Shown: one piece after another, positions 34,907-44,071 of the stretch
Numbering within the stretch: position 1 is the first letter of the stretch
How the letters are laid out: each line of letters opens with the position of its first letter
Source: Desulfobaccales bacterium
GTDB lineage: Bacteria; Desulfobacterota; Desulfobaccia; Desulfobaccales; 0-14-0-80-60-11
Length of the DNA: 64,000 bases
Reading direction: 5' to 3'
Assembly: GCA_041648175.1 (NCBI GenBank)
Contig: JBAZPO010000007.1
Span: 1-64,000 of the forward strand
Translations under genes and position numbers: made by a program
Notes under the pieces: generated by a model
Database searches by the model: none
The model's input: the letters and a program-made list of their open reading frames with translations, nothing else
Told to the model about the DNA's origin: nothing

Positions 34907-37900
34907 CTATTCTCCTTCAGCAGCGGGCAGGTTGAAGGTAAAGATCGTCCTGCTGCCGTGCCTTTTTTCCTGGTATTCGCCCTCATGGTTCTTCATGAAG
35001 CGGTGAAGGATATTTTCCCCCAAGGCTATGGCCGCCAAAGCCCGGGAAAGCCGGGAATCCTGGATTTCAGGGCAAACTCCGCTGAATTCCATGACAACTC
35101 GGCCGTTTTGTGACGAGACCTTCACCTGAACCTTTTCATCCTCCGGAATTACGCCCAGCAAGTAAGAGAGGATGGTTTCCATGCAGAACGTGAGCTGGAA
35201 AAGATCTCCGTCCAGGGTAGGTAAAGGACGGGGAGAGGAATCGACAATTCTCTCCCATTCGCTTTCCGGCAGATCGTTTCTCACGTGGTTCAGCACTTCA
35301 TCGAGGCTCAGCCGCAGCTTGTGGGTGGGAAACCAGCCTTCTTTTTCATTATAATCATATAAAGAGAGACGGTCGAAGGTGAGGTCCACTTTGCGCAATT
35401 GTTTAATGACCTTTTCCAACGTTTTCGCCTCCTCGGATTGCGGCTCTTTCTGCACCAGACGATTCAGCCAGGCAAAAGCCAGGGATAGGGGAGTCTTCAT
35501 CTGGATGGCGATCTCCTGGTACAACTTCCCCAGGTGCTCCAGGCGTTCCACCCAATCTTTTTGGGCCAGGCTTTTTGCGGTAAAAATCTTGCCACCGAAC
35601 TCCTCCTCTGGTAAAGCCGAGGCAGAGAGCAGCAAGTATTCCGGATTGTTGGCTCTGTTTAGCCAGACTACCTTCTGGCTGGGAAAGTAACTGTCATTAA
35701 TAGCTTTTTCGGCCAGCTTGGCATCTTGAAAAAATTCCTTTAAAAAGAGAGCATCCTGTTTTCCTTCGATTTTTGCTTGAATTTCTTCTTCTGTATAGCC
35801 TAGAAGATAGGCCGCAGCCCGGTTGGCGCTGGTAATTCTGCCTTTCCGGTCGGTGCCGATGATGGCATCCGAGGTATATTGGCGCGCGGCATTGAGAGAA
35901 TGAAAAAGCCAGGAGCGCTCCAGGATGCCTTCAGCTTCGTCACGGAAAACTTTTAAGGTATTCAGCTCGTTATCGGAAAAGGCATTCTCCTTGGGCTCCT
36001 CTATATTCAAAAAGAAACAGACGTTCCGCGTAGCCAAACGCAAACATAGTTCTGATCTGGCGCCTTCTTCCGAGCCGTCCGGTTCCGTCCAGGGAGCTAT
36101 GTAAACACCTTTGAACCTGGGATCTTCTCTTACATTGCCAATGTTAACGTCTTCACCCGTGCGGTAAACATAGCCGAGAACCCCCTGGTCCAGGGCCTGT
36201 ACATATCCCTCCGAAATCGGAGGTGTGCCCGGCCTGTTTTTCTGATAGAGAAGAAGAAAACCGGGCAGGTCCTCGTCGGCCCGAAACATAGCCACGTTTT
36301 CCCACCCATAGTGATCCGATAAGCCATCGACCAGGGTCTTTGCGACTTTGCGAAAATCGTTTCCTTCAGCCGATATTGCTTTGATCAGATCGAAAAAGAT
36401 CTTGAATTCTTCTTCCTTTTCCCTATGAAGAGCCAGGCGGACCGCTTCATCTAAGGGCAGGGCCTTCAGGATTTCCTCGTGCGTTTCCTTATAGCAACTT
36501 TTTATTTTACTTATAAAAGACACCGAGGCTATTGGCTTTTCCTGGACGATGGGAAGACGAATTGTGGAGCGGAAGCCAAATTGCAAAAACTCTTTTATTA
36601 CCGGATTTTCTTTGACTCCCTCAAATTCGGGTTTAGATAAGAAAGTATCTATATCATCAATAATAAGAATTTCTCTCTGCTCTTTTAGCCACTTGGTCAA
36701 TTTGTCCGGCATCTCCCAGCGCCCTATGTGCGACATGGCATTATTTATGGGCGGCTCCGTGAGCAGGCGGCGGATATGTTTTTGGTCAGGACTGATTTCC
36801 GAAACGATGCACAGATCGTGGGGAATGAGGGGCTTGACCTCCCGGATAACCTGAAGGAGCATATTTTCCCATTTTTCCTCCGAAGCCATGTGGGCATTCA
36901 TCCTGGCAATAGTCTTTTCCCGAGCCAGGCTCCTAATAATGGCGAAGGATCCGATGATTTCTCCTTCCAGATTTCTTTCCGGTACCGCATAGATTTTTAC
37001 CGGCACCGGGTCGCCACTTTTTCGGGTAAGAGTTGTTTCGTATTCGCCCTGGCTGCCTTGCCGGCGTTCTTCAATTCCTTTTTTGACTTTCTGCCGATCA
37101 GCCTCATCTGGCAGGAATTCCCAGACGGTCTTGCCTTGCCAACCTTCGTTTTCAAGGTGCAAAATTTCTAAGAATTTGCGGTTGGCGTAACGGAAGTTAC
37201 CTTTCAGATCGACTTGTAACAGTCCCACCGGCAAGTTTTCATAAACCTCCAGGTCCCTCTCCTTGAGAGGAGTGAGGTCCACCAGGCAGGCGTACCAGCC
37301 TCGCTGCTGCCCGTCCATGACCAGAGGGCATAATTCTGTTCCCACAGGAACTGGTGCCTCGAGGTGGGAGTCCAGGTGCAATGGTTGCGAGCCCGGGGGA
37401 GTTTTCGATTGGGCAGAAAAGACATCGGCGAAAAAGGCTCTGTCACCCTTCACAAAAAGTTCTTCTAGCCGCTCGCCCGGCGCTGGTTTCCGGTTCAGCA
37501 AACGCTGAAATTCCCGGTCTGTACAGACAATTCTGCCCTGTTCATCTACCTGGCAGTAGCCCCGAATGCCGCCGTCAACCAGGCAGGAGAGAAGATCTGC
37601 GGTGCTGCAAAGCAGCCCCTTCATCAGAGCAAGTATTTGTTCACTCACCCCGAGCTTTAAGTGCTCGCGCTCATCGTTTGAAATTTGCAGTTCTTGGAAA
37701 AGATCAAAGATAGAGTCCTCGAGTGATGCGGCTTCGTCAAATACATCAACGACCGAATATTCTTGGGAAATTATGGAGTCTAAGTTGATAAGGGAACAGA
37801 TATGGTGATAATAGGCTTCGGTCTTTGCCGAACAATCTAACAGAATAGAAAAGAGATCTTTGTGGTCGGCAATTTTTTGCTCTAGGAGCGAGAGTTTTCT

Positions 37901-38023
37901 CTGTGCCTGGTCGGCCCACTTCTGCCGCAAACCAGAAAAACAGTTTTGGTAAATCTTCTCACGGTGCTTCTCGAGGAGGCCAACCAGTCTTTCCGGATTG
38001 ACCCAATGTCTTGTGGGGGTCAT
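34907..38023 (-). CDS. PAS/GAF multi-sensor pseudo-histidine kinase
   Basis: 1038 residues, soluble. Rough order: helical N-terminus (1-160), PAS (~165-265), PAS (~270-385, VYENLPVGLLQVDLKGNFRYAN), GAF (~390-545), GAF (~550-715), PAS (~720-835, SDAIIGTDRKGRITSANRAA), then a kinase-like core. The H-box reads AIQMKTPLS where SHELRTPLT is expected, so the phospho-accepting His is Ile. The ATPase part lacks the N-box asparagines and a DxGxG motif, yet keeps the final GSRTIFTFNLP strand. It is therefore likely inactive as a kinase. AAGGAGG lies 6 nt upstream of the ATG. It is the first gene of the operon with the CHAT protein. Confidence 0.85.
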   Translation of the reverse strand: MTPTRHWVNPERLVGLLEKHREKIYQNCFSGLRQKWADQAQRKLSLLEQKIADHKDLFSILLDCSAKTEAYYHHICSLINLDSIISQEYSVVDVFDEAASLEDSIFDLFQELQISNDEREHLKLGVSEQILALMKGLLCSTADLLSCLVDGGIRGYCQVDEQGRIVCTDREFQRLLNRKPAPGERLEELFVKGDRAFFADVFSAQSKTPPGSQPLHLDSHLEAPVPVGTELCPLVMDGQQRGWYACLVDLTPLKERDLEVYENLPVGLLQVDLKGNFRYANRKFLEILHLENEGWQGKTVWEFLPDEADRQKVKKGIEERRQGSQGEYETTLTRKSGDPVPVKIYAVPERNLEGEIIGSFAIIRSLAREKTIARMNAHMASEEKWENMLLQVIREVKPLIPHDLCIVSEISPDQKHIRRLLTEPPINNAMSHIGRWEMPDKLTKWLKEQREILIIDDIDTFLSKPEFEGVKENPVIKEFLQFGFRSTIRLPIVQEKPIASVSFISKIKSCYKETHEEILKALPLDEAVRLALHREKEEEFKIFFDLIKAISAEGNDFRKVAKTLVDGLSDHYGWENVAMFRADEDLPGFLLLYQKNRPGTPPISEGYVQALDQGVLGYVYRTGEDVNIGNVREDPRFKGVYIAPWTEPDGSEEGARSELCLRLATRNVCFFLNIEEPKENAFSDNELNTLKVFRDEAEGILERSWLFHSLNAARQYTSDAIIGTDRKGRITSANRAAAYLLGYTEEEIQAKIEGKQDALFLKEFFQDAKLAEKAINDSYFPSQKVVWLNRANNPEYLLLSASALPEEEFGGKIFTAKSLAQKDWVERLEHLGKLYQEIAIQMKTPLSLAFAWLNRLVQKEPQSEEAKTLEKVIKQLRKVDLTFDRLSLYDYNEKEGWFPTHKLRLSLDEVLNHVRNDLPESEWERIVDSSPRPLPTLDGDLFQLTFCMETILSYLLGVIPEDEKVQVKVSSQNGRVVMEFSGVCPEIQDSRLSRALAAIALGENILHRFMKNHEGEYQEKRHGSRTIFTFNLPAAEGE

Positions 38024-38639
38024 GACTACCTCCTTCAGAAGGAAAAGCCAGAGCTCTTGCTTTCCAGGAGGATTAGGCAGGTTTTAATGGGTAATGTACA
38101 ATGATAGGCTCCGCAGCGTACAAACAATAATATTTTCGGTGTGGATAACCTTTTTCCTGTGATTCTTTTTTTAGTTACCTCAACTATACAATAATAAATC
38201 TTTAAATCAATAATTATTTGAAAGAATACATGTTCTTATGGTGCCGTGGCTTGGCGCATGATTTTTGAAAAACTGGTCCTCCATCCCCAAAATATGAAAG
38301 AGTTCTGCAAGAATGGCGGTTATCTTGCCAAAACCTTCCTTTATCCCCGACAAGGCCAAAACTGAAGATATGATCTCCATATATTGCAATGGGTCTTTGT
38401 GGGGAGGAAGATTTCAGTGTTAAAGATTAAAGGAGGTCAGGAAGCCGAAGGAAACGACCGGAACCCTTCAGGTCGAAAAGGATTGATATGCTTTGGATAT
38501 GGGAAGTTTTTGGCTTCGTGATAAGTGTCGGATCATAGCAGTTAGTTTGCAGCAAGCGATTTTTGTATATAGATATTGTTTAAACTTACTGGCCCCTATT
38601 TTTTGACGTAACCGTAGGCAATTGGGTTTGGCCAGACTT
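38024..38639. other. Gap between the sensor gene and RAYT
   Basis: It holds the upstream region of the sensor operon (minus strand) and, near 38600-38639, the leader of RAYT. The sequence ACCGTAGGCAATTGGG at 38611-38626 looks like a REP lost by deletion when compared with 20145-20189. A 60-codon minus-strand frame at 38207-38389 has no motif or ribosome site and is not called. Confidence 0.5.
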
Positions 38640-39125
38640 ATGCCGCAATATATTCGCGCCTTTGTTCCTGGCGGCACCTTCTTCTTCACGGTCACGCTGC
38701 TGGAACGCCGCCGGACACTCTTGACCGAAAACATTGACAACCTTCGCGAGGTGTTCAAGGTGGCCCGCCACCGGCGACCATTTACCATCGAGGCCATCGT
38801 CATTTTGCCCGATCACCTGCATTGTATCTGGACGTTGCCTTCCGGGGACGCGGATTTCTCAACGCGCTGGCATGATATCAAAGCACGATTTGCAGCACAA
38901 GTTCCCAAAGGGGAAAGACTTTCGGCACGGCGCCTGAAGAAGGGAGAACGAGGCATTTGGCAGCGACGTTTTTGGGAACACGTCATCCGCGACGAGCGTG
39001 ATTATGAGCGTCACGTTGATTACATCCACTACAATCCGGTTAAGCACGGTCATGTGACCGAGGGTTGCGGATTGGCCTTATTCGAGCTTTCATCATTACG
39101 TACGATGCGGTATTTAATACCTTGA
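38640..39125 (+). CDS. REP-associated tyrosine transposase (RAYT, Y1/HUH family)
   Basis: 161 residues of the IS200-like TnpA_REP family that nicks DNA through one tyrosine and mobilises REP hairpins. Visible parts are the start YIRAFVPGGTFFFTVTLLERR, the HUH metal motif in LPDHLHCIW (His-x-His), and the catalytic Tyr region DYERHVDYIHYNPVKHG, with RRFWEHVIRDERDY before it. The protein ends with LRYLIP-like TMRYLIP. ATG at 38640 is chosen since it opens MPQYIRAF, the family start. A REP hairpin lies 51 bases after the stop, its expected partner, and the same REP recurs across the window. Confidence 0.9.
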   Translation: MPQYIRAFVPGGTFFFTVTLLERRRTLLTENIDNLREVFKVARHRRPFTIEAIVILPDHLHCIWTLPSGDADFSTRWHDIKARFAAQVPKGERLSARRLKKGERGIWQRRFWEHVIRDERDYERHVDYIHYNPVKHGHVTEGCGLALFELSSLRTMRYLIP

Positions 39126-39175
39126 GTGGGCGGCAGCTGATGACGTTCGGCGTCTGGAAATGGAATAATACAAAA

Positions 39176-39207
39176 GGCGGGATGCGCTTCGCTTTCCCGC
39201 CCTACGG
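39176..39207 (+). repeat. REP hairpin adjacent to RAYT
   Basis: GGCGGGATGCGCTTCG and TTTCCCGCC form the stem, ending CTACGGG. It is the reference copy of the family at 5561, 13210, 16183, 20147 and 20266, and stands where RAYT genes keep their target hairpin. Confidence 0.85.
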
Positions 39208-39333
39208 GCTACGGTCCTAACAGGGGCCATCCATCCCTAATGAGGCTTGAGACACCCTATATTGCCCGGGGCGTCTCAAGCCTTATTATTGCCAGCCATA
39301 GAGAAGACTTGTCAACGTCGGGCTCAGGCTGCC

Positions 39334-40755
39334 TTAGGAACTTGGAGATTTCTTTAGTTTATCGAGAGCCTTTTCGACCGTTAAGGCCTCTTTGGACAGG
39401 CCGTGCTTTAGGTACAACCCTAAAAGACCCCGCAACGCCTCCGCCTTCTTATCCTGCTGTCCGGCTTTGGCATATCTGTCGGCACTCTGCTGGTAGAACT
39501 TCGCCGCTTCACTCAACAGCCCGGCAGCCTGGGCGATCTGGGCCAGACTGAAGCATTCGGAGGCCAAGATAACGTTTGACGGTTCCCCCGAAGCCTCCTG
39601 CAAGTCTTTCAAGATTTTGGGCTGAGACATGAAGGCCAAATGTTTCTTGAGAAAATCTTTCATGTCCTGGATTACGATTGGTGCACCGCGACGCCAATAG
39701 GCTTCTTGTCCAAGCTGTTCATGAGGCGGGTTAACGAGCCAGACCTTGTCGTAGTATTTCCGCAATTTAATATACTCGATCTTCGTTACAGAGCCGCCCT
39801 GTATTAGAGGGATGTCGGGTATTTGATTTTCTTGCTGAGAAGGTTCTTGGAACAGAAAGAGCTCGCAGCTTGCCAGAAAGCCAAGGCTCATGGGACCATG
39901 ACTGTCTTGGGCGTAGCCCCCCGTCACCAGGACCCAGCCGTTGGACATAACAGTGGCAGTGTGATTACCTCGGGGACTATTAAGTTCTGCACCGGAGCTC
40001 CAGCTCCCTTGGACGGGGTTATAAAGCTCGACGGAGGACAGCTGCCCTTGATTGTTGTATTGGGAAAAACCCCCCGCCACCATGACTGAGCCGCCGGCGG
40101 TGATCAGAAGAGTGGCAGTGTGTGCATAACGGGGGGTTTTGAGGTTATCTGCGAGAGTCCATTTGCCCGTGGCCGGAATGTAGATCTCGGCCGTGTTGAT
40201 ACTGTCAGATTTGTCCCACCCCCCCACCACCAGCACCTGGCCGCTGGGTAGCCGGGTGGCAGTGTGACCTCCACGAGCGACATGTAGGTTTTCAACCACG
40301 GTCCAGGTTCTGGTCTTCGGGTCGTAAAGCTCAGTGGTCATATGCGCAGGGTCACCAATATTGGTCCAGCCACCAACCGCCAGGACCTGGCCGCTGGGTA
40401 GTCGGGTGGCAGTGTGACCAAAGCGGGGGGCGCTCAGGTTTCCAACTGAGTTCCATTTTCCTGTTGTCAGGTCGTAGATCGCAGTGGTTTTTTGGGCGAT
40501 ACCCCAAACTTGCCCCCCCACCACCAGGACCTGGCCATTAGTCAGAGAGGTGGCGGTATGAGAGGTGAGGCCGTCGTTATAAATGGATGTGATGGGAGAC
40601 CAGGTCCCTGTGGCTGGATTGTAAAGTTCGGCGCCGGTAAAATCGGGGAAGACTATTCCCCCTACCACCAGGACTTGCCCGTTGGGCAGCCGGGTGACCG
40701 TGTGATTTGCCCGTACGCTATTCATGGAGCCGGTGTTGATCCAGAAATTAGCCAT
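39334..40755 (-). CDS. Kelch-repeat beta-propeller protein with helical C-terminus
   Basis: 473 residues. Six or so kelch blades repeat the pattern HTATRLPSGQVLVVGG with AELYNPATGTWS (residues ~15-310), giving a beta-propeller. The C-terminal ~150 residues are helical and TPR-like (SECFSLAQIAQAAGLLSEAAKFYQQSADRYAKAGQ). No signal peptide is encoded from the preferred ATG at 40755, which has GAGGT 9 nt upstream, although kelch proteins of this kind are usually exported. An 88-codon frame with a signal peptide ends 8 bases inside this start and may be the lost N-terminus. A c-di-GMP-I-like riboswitch lies further upstream. Confidence 0.85.
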   Translation of the reverse strand: MANFWINTGSMNSVRANHTVTRLPNGQVLVVGGIVFPDFTGAELYNPATGTWSPITSIYNDGLTSHTATSLTNGQVLVVGGQVWGIAQKTTAIYDLTTGKWNSVGNLSAPRFGHTATRLPSGQVLAVGGWTNIGDPAHMTTELYDPKTRTWTVVENLHVARGGHTATRLPSGQVLVVGGWDKSDSINTAEIYIPATGKWTLADNLKTPRYAHTATLLITAGGSVMVAGGFSQYNNQGQLSSVELYNPVQGSWSSGAELNSPRGNHTATVMSNGWVLVTGGYAQDSHGPMSLGFLASCELFLFQEPSQQENQIPDIPLIQGGSVTKIEYIKLRKYYDKVWLVNPPHEQLGQEAYWRRGAPIVIQDMKDFLKKHLAFMSQPKILKDLQEASGEPSNVILASECFSLAQIAQAAGLLSEAAKFYQQSADRYAKAGQQDKKAEALRGLLGLYLKHGLSKEALTVEKALDKLKKSPSS

Positions 40756-41014
40756 GGCGGTTACCTCGGGTAGCAGGTGCAAAGCAGGCTGACGATGCAA
40801 AGATGGGAAAAGAATGTAGGTGCTCTTCGTTTACCTGCACATGGGTCATCCTCCCTGGGGGCCTAGCCTCATGCCGGCAGGCAAAGCTCCCTGATCCCCC
40901 CAGGGTGCCCAAGTCTTCATAATTGTAAAGCGCACTGGCTTCGAGATGCACAACAGACCAGAGAATTAACCCAGCCAACAGGTGAAGGATTACCCAACAA
41001 TGTTGGAGTTTCAT
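40748..41014 (-). pseudogene. HAF-repeat protein stub with signal peptide
   Basis: 88 codons. The N-terminus is a signal peptide (CWVILHLLAGLILWSVVHLEASA) followed at once by YNYEDLGTLGGSGSFA, the signature of extracellular HAF repeats, but only one unit is present and the rest is not repeat-like. The good site GGAGGCGACA precedes the ATG. The stop overlaps the kelch start by 8 bases in another frame. It is either a decayed HAF gene or a short secreted leader coupled to the kelch gene. Confidence 0.55.
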
Positions 41015-41078
41015 TGTCGCCTCCGTATAGTATATTTGGCTAGTTAATCCAGCTGGTTAAAATCTGGCCATAGCACTA

Positions 41079-41175
41079 AGAAAAAGCCGAACTGCACCTT
41101 CTCCAGGCAACCCGGCTATCTCAAAAGAGACCCGTGGCTTTCCGCTCCCACGTCCCTTCAGGATTGGCTTTTTCT
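41079..41175 (-). promoter_or_regulatory. Cyclic di-GMP-I (GEMM) riboswitch candidate
   Basis: On the minus strand the core GGAAAGCCACGGGTCTC, a TTTT loop and GAGATAGCCGGGTTGCC matches the conserved core of GEMM RNAs as I know them (AAAGCCACGGGTCT ... AGCCGGGTTGCC). The element is closed by a perfect 10-bp stem, AGAAAAAGCC with GGCTTTTTCT. CGTGG/CCACG forms the first inner stem. It ends 64 bases before the HAF-stub start. A TTGACA (41217-41212) lies upstream. Ligand could be c-di-GMP or cGAMP; the base that separates them was not resolved by eye. Confidence 0.7.
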
Positions 41176-42409
41176 AAATAAATTCATCCGTTAGCACAAA
41201 GGGGGGAGTATTGTCAATAAATGTTTTTGTAATTTTTATGAAAAGGGCGCGTGGGCAGAAGGAGACAAAAGTGCTTATTTTGTTTATTTTTGATTTTGGC
41301 TAATTTCTTATCTATCCATTCTTCCTGATCAAATGAAAGTTATCTTGCCACCAAAGAAACTTATCAAAAATATCAAAGAGTTGCAGATATGATCTGTATA
41401 ACAAAATGTATGGTTTTGATAGCGAGGCTCCTGCTCCGGTAGCTGCAATTCTCATCAAGGTTGAAAAGCTTCCTGGGATAAAAAGTTGATCATTTCGCTT
41501 AAGTTCGAGCAACTGGAATGTGTTGGACGCTGTTTCAGTGATTTAAACGCTGCATGGGCTCTGCTTATGTGGAATCAGAAGGCTATGGATATCTGGAAAT
41601 AGGGTTGGGTGATGTGAAAAAGATAGTGTGTTTGTGAAAAAGATGTCGACATTGACCAGGTAACCATACCGAACACAGTTTCTCCTTCAACACCGAAGTG
41701 TTATTCATCTCGATGTCTACAACCTGAATTTGGACCCACACATAAGGTCACTCAAACTGGGCTAAATTGAATACTGATTCATGAATGAGGGTAAGTGTCC
41801 GGGCAGAGGTTTAGCGTTCGAAATTGGGCCGCTTGTGCCCCAGTCCTGGCCACCCATCAGGATTCAACGACGCCTTGCCACCACTGGCTACCATCCACCA
41901 GACCCGGCCCGCTGAGGATTCAGGCCAGAGGAGGGCGATGCCGGGGATGAAGGGTGGTCTCCCCCTGTATAGATATATCTCTCGCAGAAATTTTTCTCTT
42001 TTTTTCGTCTGAACAATTTCGTCAACACCCCCCTGTATTTCTGACTACCAACAATTTTAGATGAGCAAATCTCCCCCTGAATGAGCACAGGCCCGTCGTC
42101 AGAGTGGCCTCTCAATTGCATGACGCATTTTTTTTAGGGGAGTATTCGACCGAGGGAGGGGTAAGGGGGCCGGGGGAAGGTGATCCAGACAGGCGAGGTC
42201 AAGCGGTTTTTGATACAACTCTCCTTCCCGCCTTGACGGCCTCTCCTGCAAATCAGTAAAGGGTTAGACGCCCTTACAACGGCCGCAATTTGCTTGCCTA
42301 CCTGACAAGAGAGAATTATAGTAGTGGCTATTTCACTTTTGTTCTTGCCTTTCGAGAAGCCTTCGATCCAAGGCCAATGTTCGCCAACTGGAGTCTTGCA
42401 GGGATATTA
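41176..42409. other. 1.2-kb AT-richer gap without a supported gene
   Basis: No recognisable protein, RNA or repeat was found. Frames such as 41312-41512 minus have no ribosome site or family resemblance. The right end (42130-42409) must contain the promoter of the corrinoid operon, but no clear -35/-10 pair was found. Confidence 0.45.
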
Positions 42410-43057
42410 ATGACTATGAACGATCCTTCCTTCGGGGGTTTGATCGGCGCCTTACTGGACGGTGATCATGCTGCGGCAGTGGCCGCGGTGCGGGAATTGC
42501 GCACCGCCGGCTTCGTTCCGGAATTGGTCGTTACTGCCGGGATCGAGCAGGCCATGTCCAGATTGGATGCAAAGTGCACGGTGGAGCATTTTAATTTGCT
42601 GGAGATTATGCTGGCCGGCCGCGCCGTCGGGGCCGTGATCAAGGAACTTTACCCGGACGGCATGCCTCCCGGGGCTGGAAAACATAGCTTGGCTATCGCC
42701 ACCTTGGAGGGGGATGTCCACGAACTGGGCAAGAATATTGTCAAGAGCGTTCTGTCAGCTAAAGGCTATCGTATCGTTGATTGCGGCAAAAATTGCTCCC
42801 TGGAAAGACTGGTGCACACCGCAGAACGGGAAGGGGTCCAGGCCGTTCTGATGAGCGGTTTGATTACTTCGGTAATTCCCCAGGTCCGCCAAGTGCGTAG
42901 CGCCCTAACGGCCCGGGGGTTGGCCGGCCTCAAGGTTTTGGCGGGCGGGGCAGTTTTGAAGCAGGCCAGCGCCGAGGAATTGCAAGTGGATTATGTGGCG
43001 CAAACCGCCTTTGACGGCGCCCGTTATCTCGATGAGACCATCGGGGCTCGACCATGA
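42410..43057 (+). CDS. Corrinoid (B12-binding) methyl-carrier protein
   Basis: 215 residues of the MtaC/MtbC/MtmC type that carries a methyl group on cobalt. A helical cap (residues ~1-90) precedes the B12 domain with the His-on motif EGDVHELGKNIV (D-x-H-x-x-G), then the SGL-type MSGLITSV and the AGGAVL loop. ATG 42410 is chosen because it begins at the helical cap; a longer frame adds 40 unlike residues. The stop overlaps the next ATG by 4 bases. It is the first gene of a five-gene operon. Confidence 0.88.
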   Translation: MTMNDPSFGGLIGALLDGDHAAAVAAVRELRTAGFVPELVVTAGIEQAMSRLDAKCTVEHFNLLEIMLAGRAVGAVIKELYPDGMPPGAGKHSLAIATLEGDVHELGKNIVKSVLSAKGYRIVDCGKNCSLERLVHTAEREGVQAVLMSGLITSVIPQVRQVRSALTARGLAGLKVLAGGAVLKQASAEELQVDYVAQTAFDGARYLDETIGARP

Positions 43058-44058
43058 ATAGCCTTGAGAGGATCGCCGCGGCTGTGAATCTGGAGCCGGT
43101 GGACCGGGTGCCGGTGATTGCCCAAGTCTTTGGCCATGCGGCCCGGATCTCTGGGATTCCCCTGAAACGCTATCTGACAAGCGGCGCCGAGCTGGCCGCG
43201 GCCCAAATGGCGGCACTTAAGCGCTACGACTACGACGCCGTATTCGCCTTGATGGACGTCTGCGTGGAAACCGAGGCCGCGGGTTCGGTATTGACGTATT
43301 ATGCTGACCAGTATCCGGATGTGTCTGCTTACGCCCTCTCTGCGCCAGAGGGGTTGTCCCGTCTCTCGGTGCCCGACCCCCGGTCAGCCGGCAGGATGCC
43401 GGAGTTATTGCAAGCCGTCGCCCTGTTGCGCCATGAGGTGGGTCACCGGGTGGCGGTGGTGGGCTGCGTGTTGGGACCGATGACCCTGACCACCCAGTTA
43501 TTGGGCATTGAGAAGGCCCTGTATCTGGCAGTAGACGACCTGGAAGGGTTCGAACGAGTTCTGGACTTCGCCACCGATATCTCTATCCGGTTCGGTGCGG
43601 CACAGGTGGAGACGGGGGCTCACCTCCCCATAGTTTTTGAACCTTCCGCCTCCCCTGCTGTGGTCCCGCCGCAGTTCTTTCGCGAAATCCTGGCCTCCCG
43701 CCTCACCCGCCTTTTCTCCGCCCTGAAAAATGCCGGGGCGCTCTTCAACTGGCTGCATATCGCTGGGCCGACGGCTCCGATTCTCCCCTTTTATCCCGGA
43801 CTGGGAGTCGATATTGCCAATTTCGACTACGAAGTCTATCCTCTGGTGGCCCAGAAGGCGCTGCCCCACACCTGTCTCGACGGTAACCTGAAACCCCTGT
43901 CATTTATCAGCAACTCACCGGAGGAGATTAGGCAGTGGTCGAGGGAGTTGCTGAGGATGTTCAGCACCCGCCGCGGCTTTATCCTGTCGTCCGGTTGCGA
44001 GATTCCGCCGGAAGCCAGGCCGGAAAACGTGGCTGCCATGGTAGCCGCGGTGCGCTGA
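43054..44058 (+). CDS. Uroporphyrinogen-decarboxylase-fold methyltransferase, MtaA-like
   Basis: 334 residues of the UROD/MtaA family that moves methyl groups between corrinoid proteins and a thiol or other acceptor. Landmarks are the start RIAAAVNLEPVDRVPV, the DVCVETEAAG segment, the zinc-site region LHIAGPT and the late SSGCEIPPEARPENV. In coenzyme-M methyltransferases the zinc site is His-x-Cys plus a late Cys; here the His and late Cys are kept but the middle Cys is Ala (HIAG for HICG). The acceptor may therefore differ. The gene overlaps the corrinoid protein gene by 4 bases, so the two products probably work together. Confidence 0.82.
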   Translation: MNSLERIAAAVNLEPVDRVPVIAQVFGHAARISGIPLKRYLTSGAELAAAQMAALKRYDYDAVFALMDVCVETEAAGSVLTYYADQYPDVSAYALSAPEGLSRLSVPDPRSAGRMPELLQAVALLRHEVGHRVAVVGCVLGPMTLTTQLLGIEKALYLAVDDLEGFERVLDFATDISIRFGAAQVETGAHLPIVFEPSASPAVVPPQFFREILASRLTRLFSALKNAGALFNWLHIAGPTAPILPFYPGLGVDIANFDYEVYPLVAQKALPHTCLDGNLKPLSFISNSPEEIRQWSRELLRMFSTRRGFILSSGCEIPPEARPENVAAMVAAVR

Positions 44059-44071
44059 ATGGGATAATGGC

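Noticed and set aside
38207..38389. 60-codon minus-strand frame upstream of the sensor operon
   Set aside because: It lacks a ribosome site and motifs; composition does not differ from the surrounding gap.
41312..41512. 66-codon minus-strand frame in the 41-42 kb gap
   Set aside because: No start signal, no recognisable domain, and neighbouring frames are equally open.
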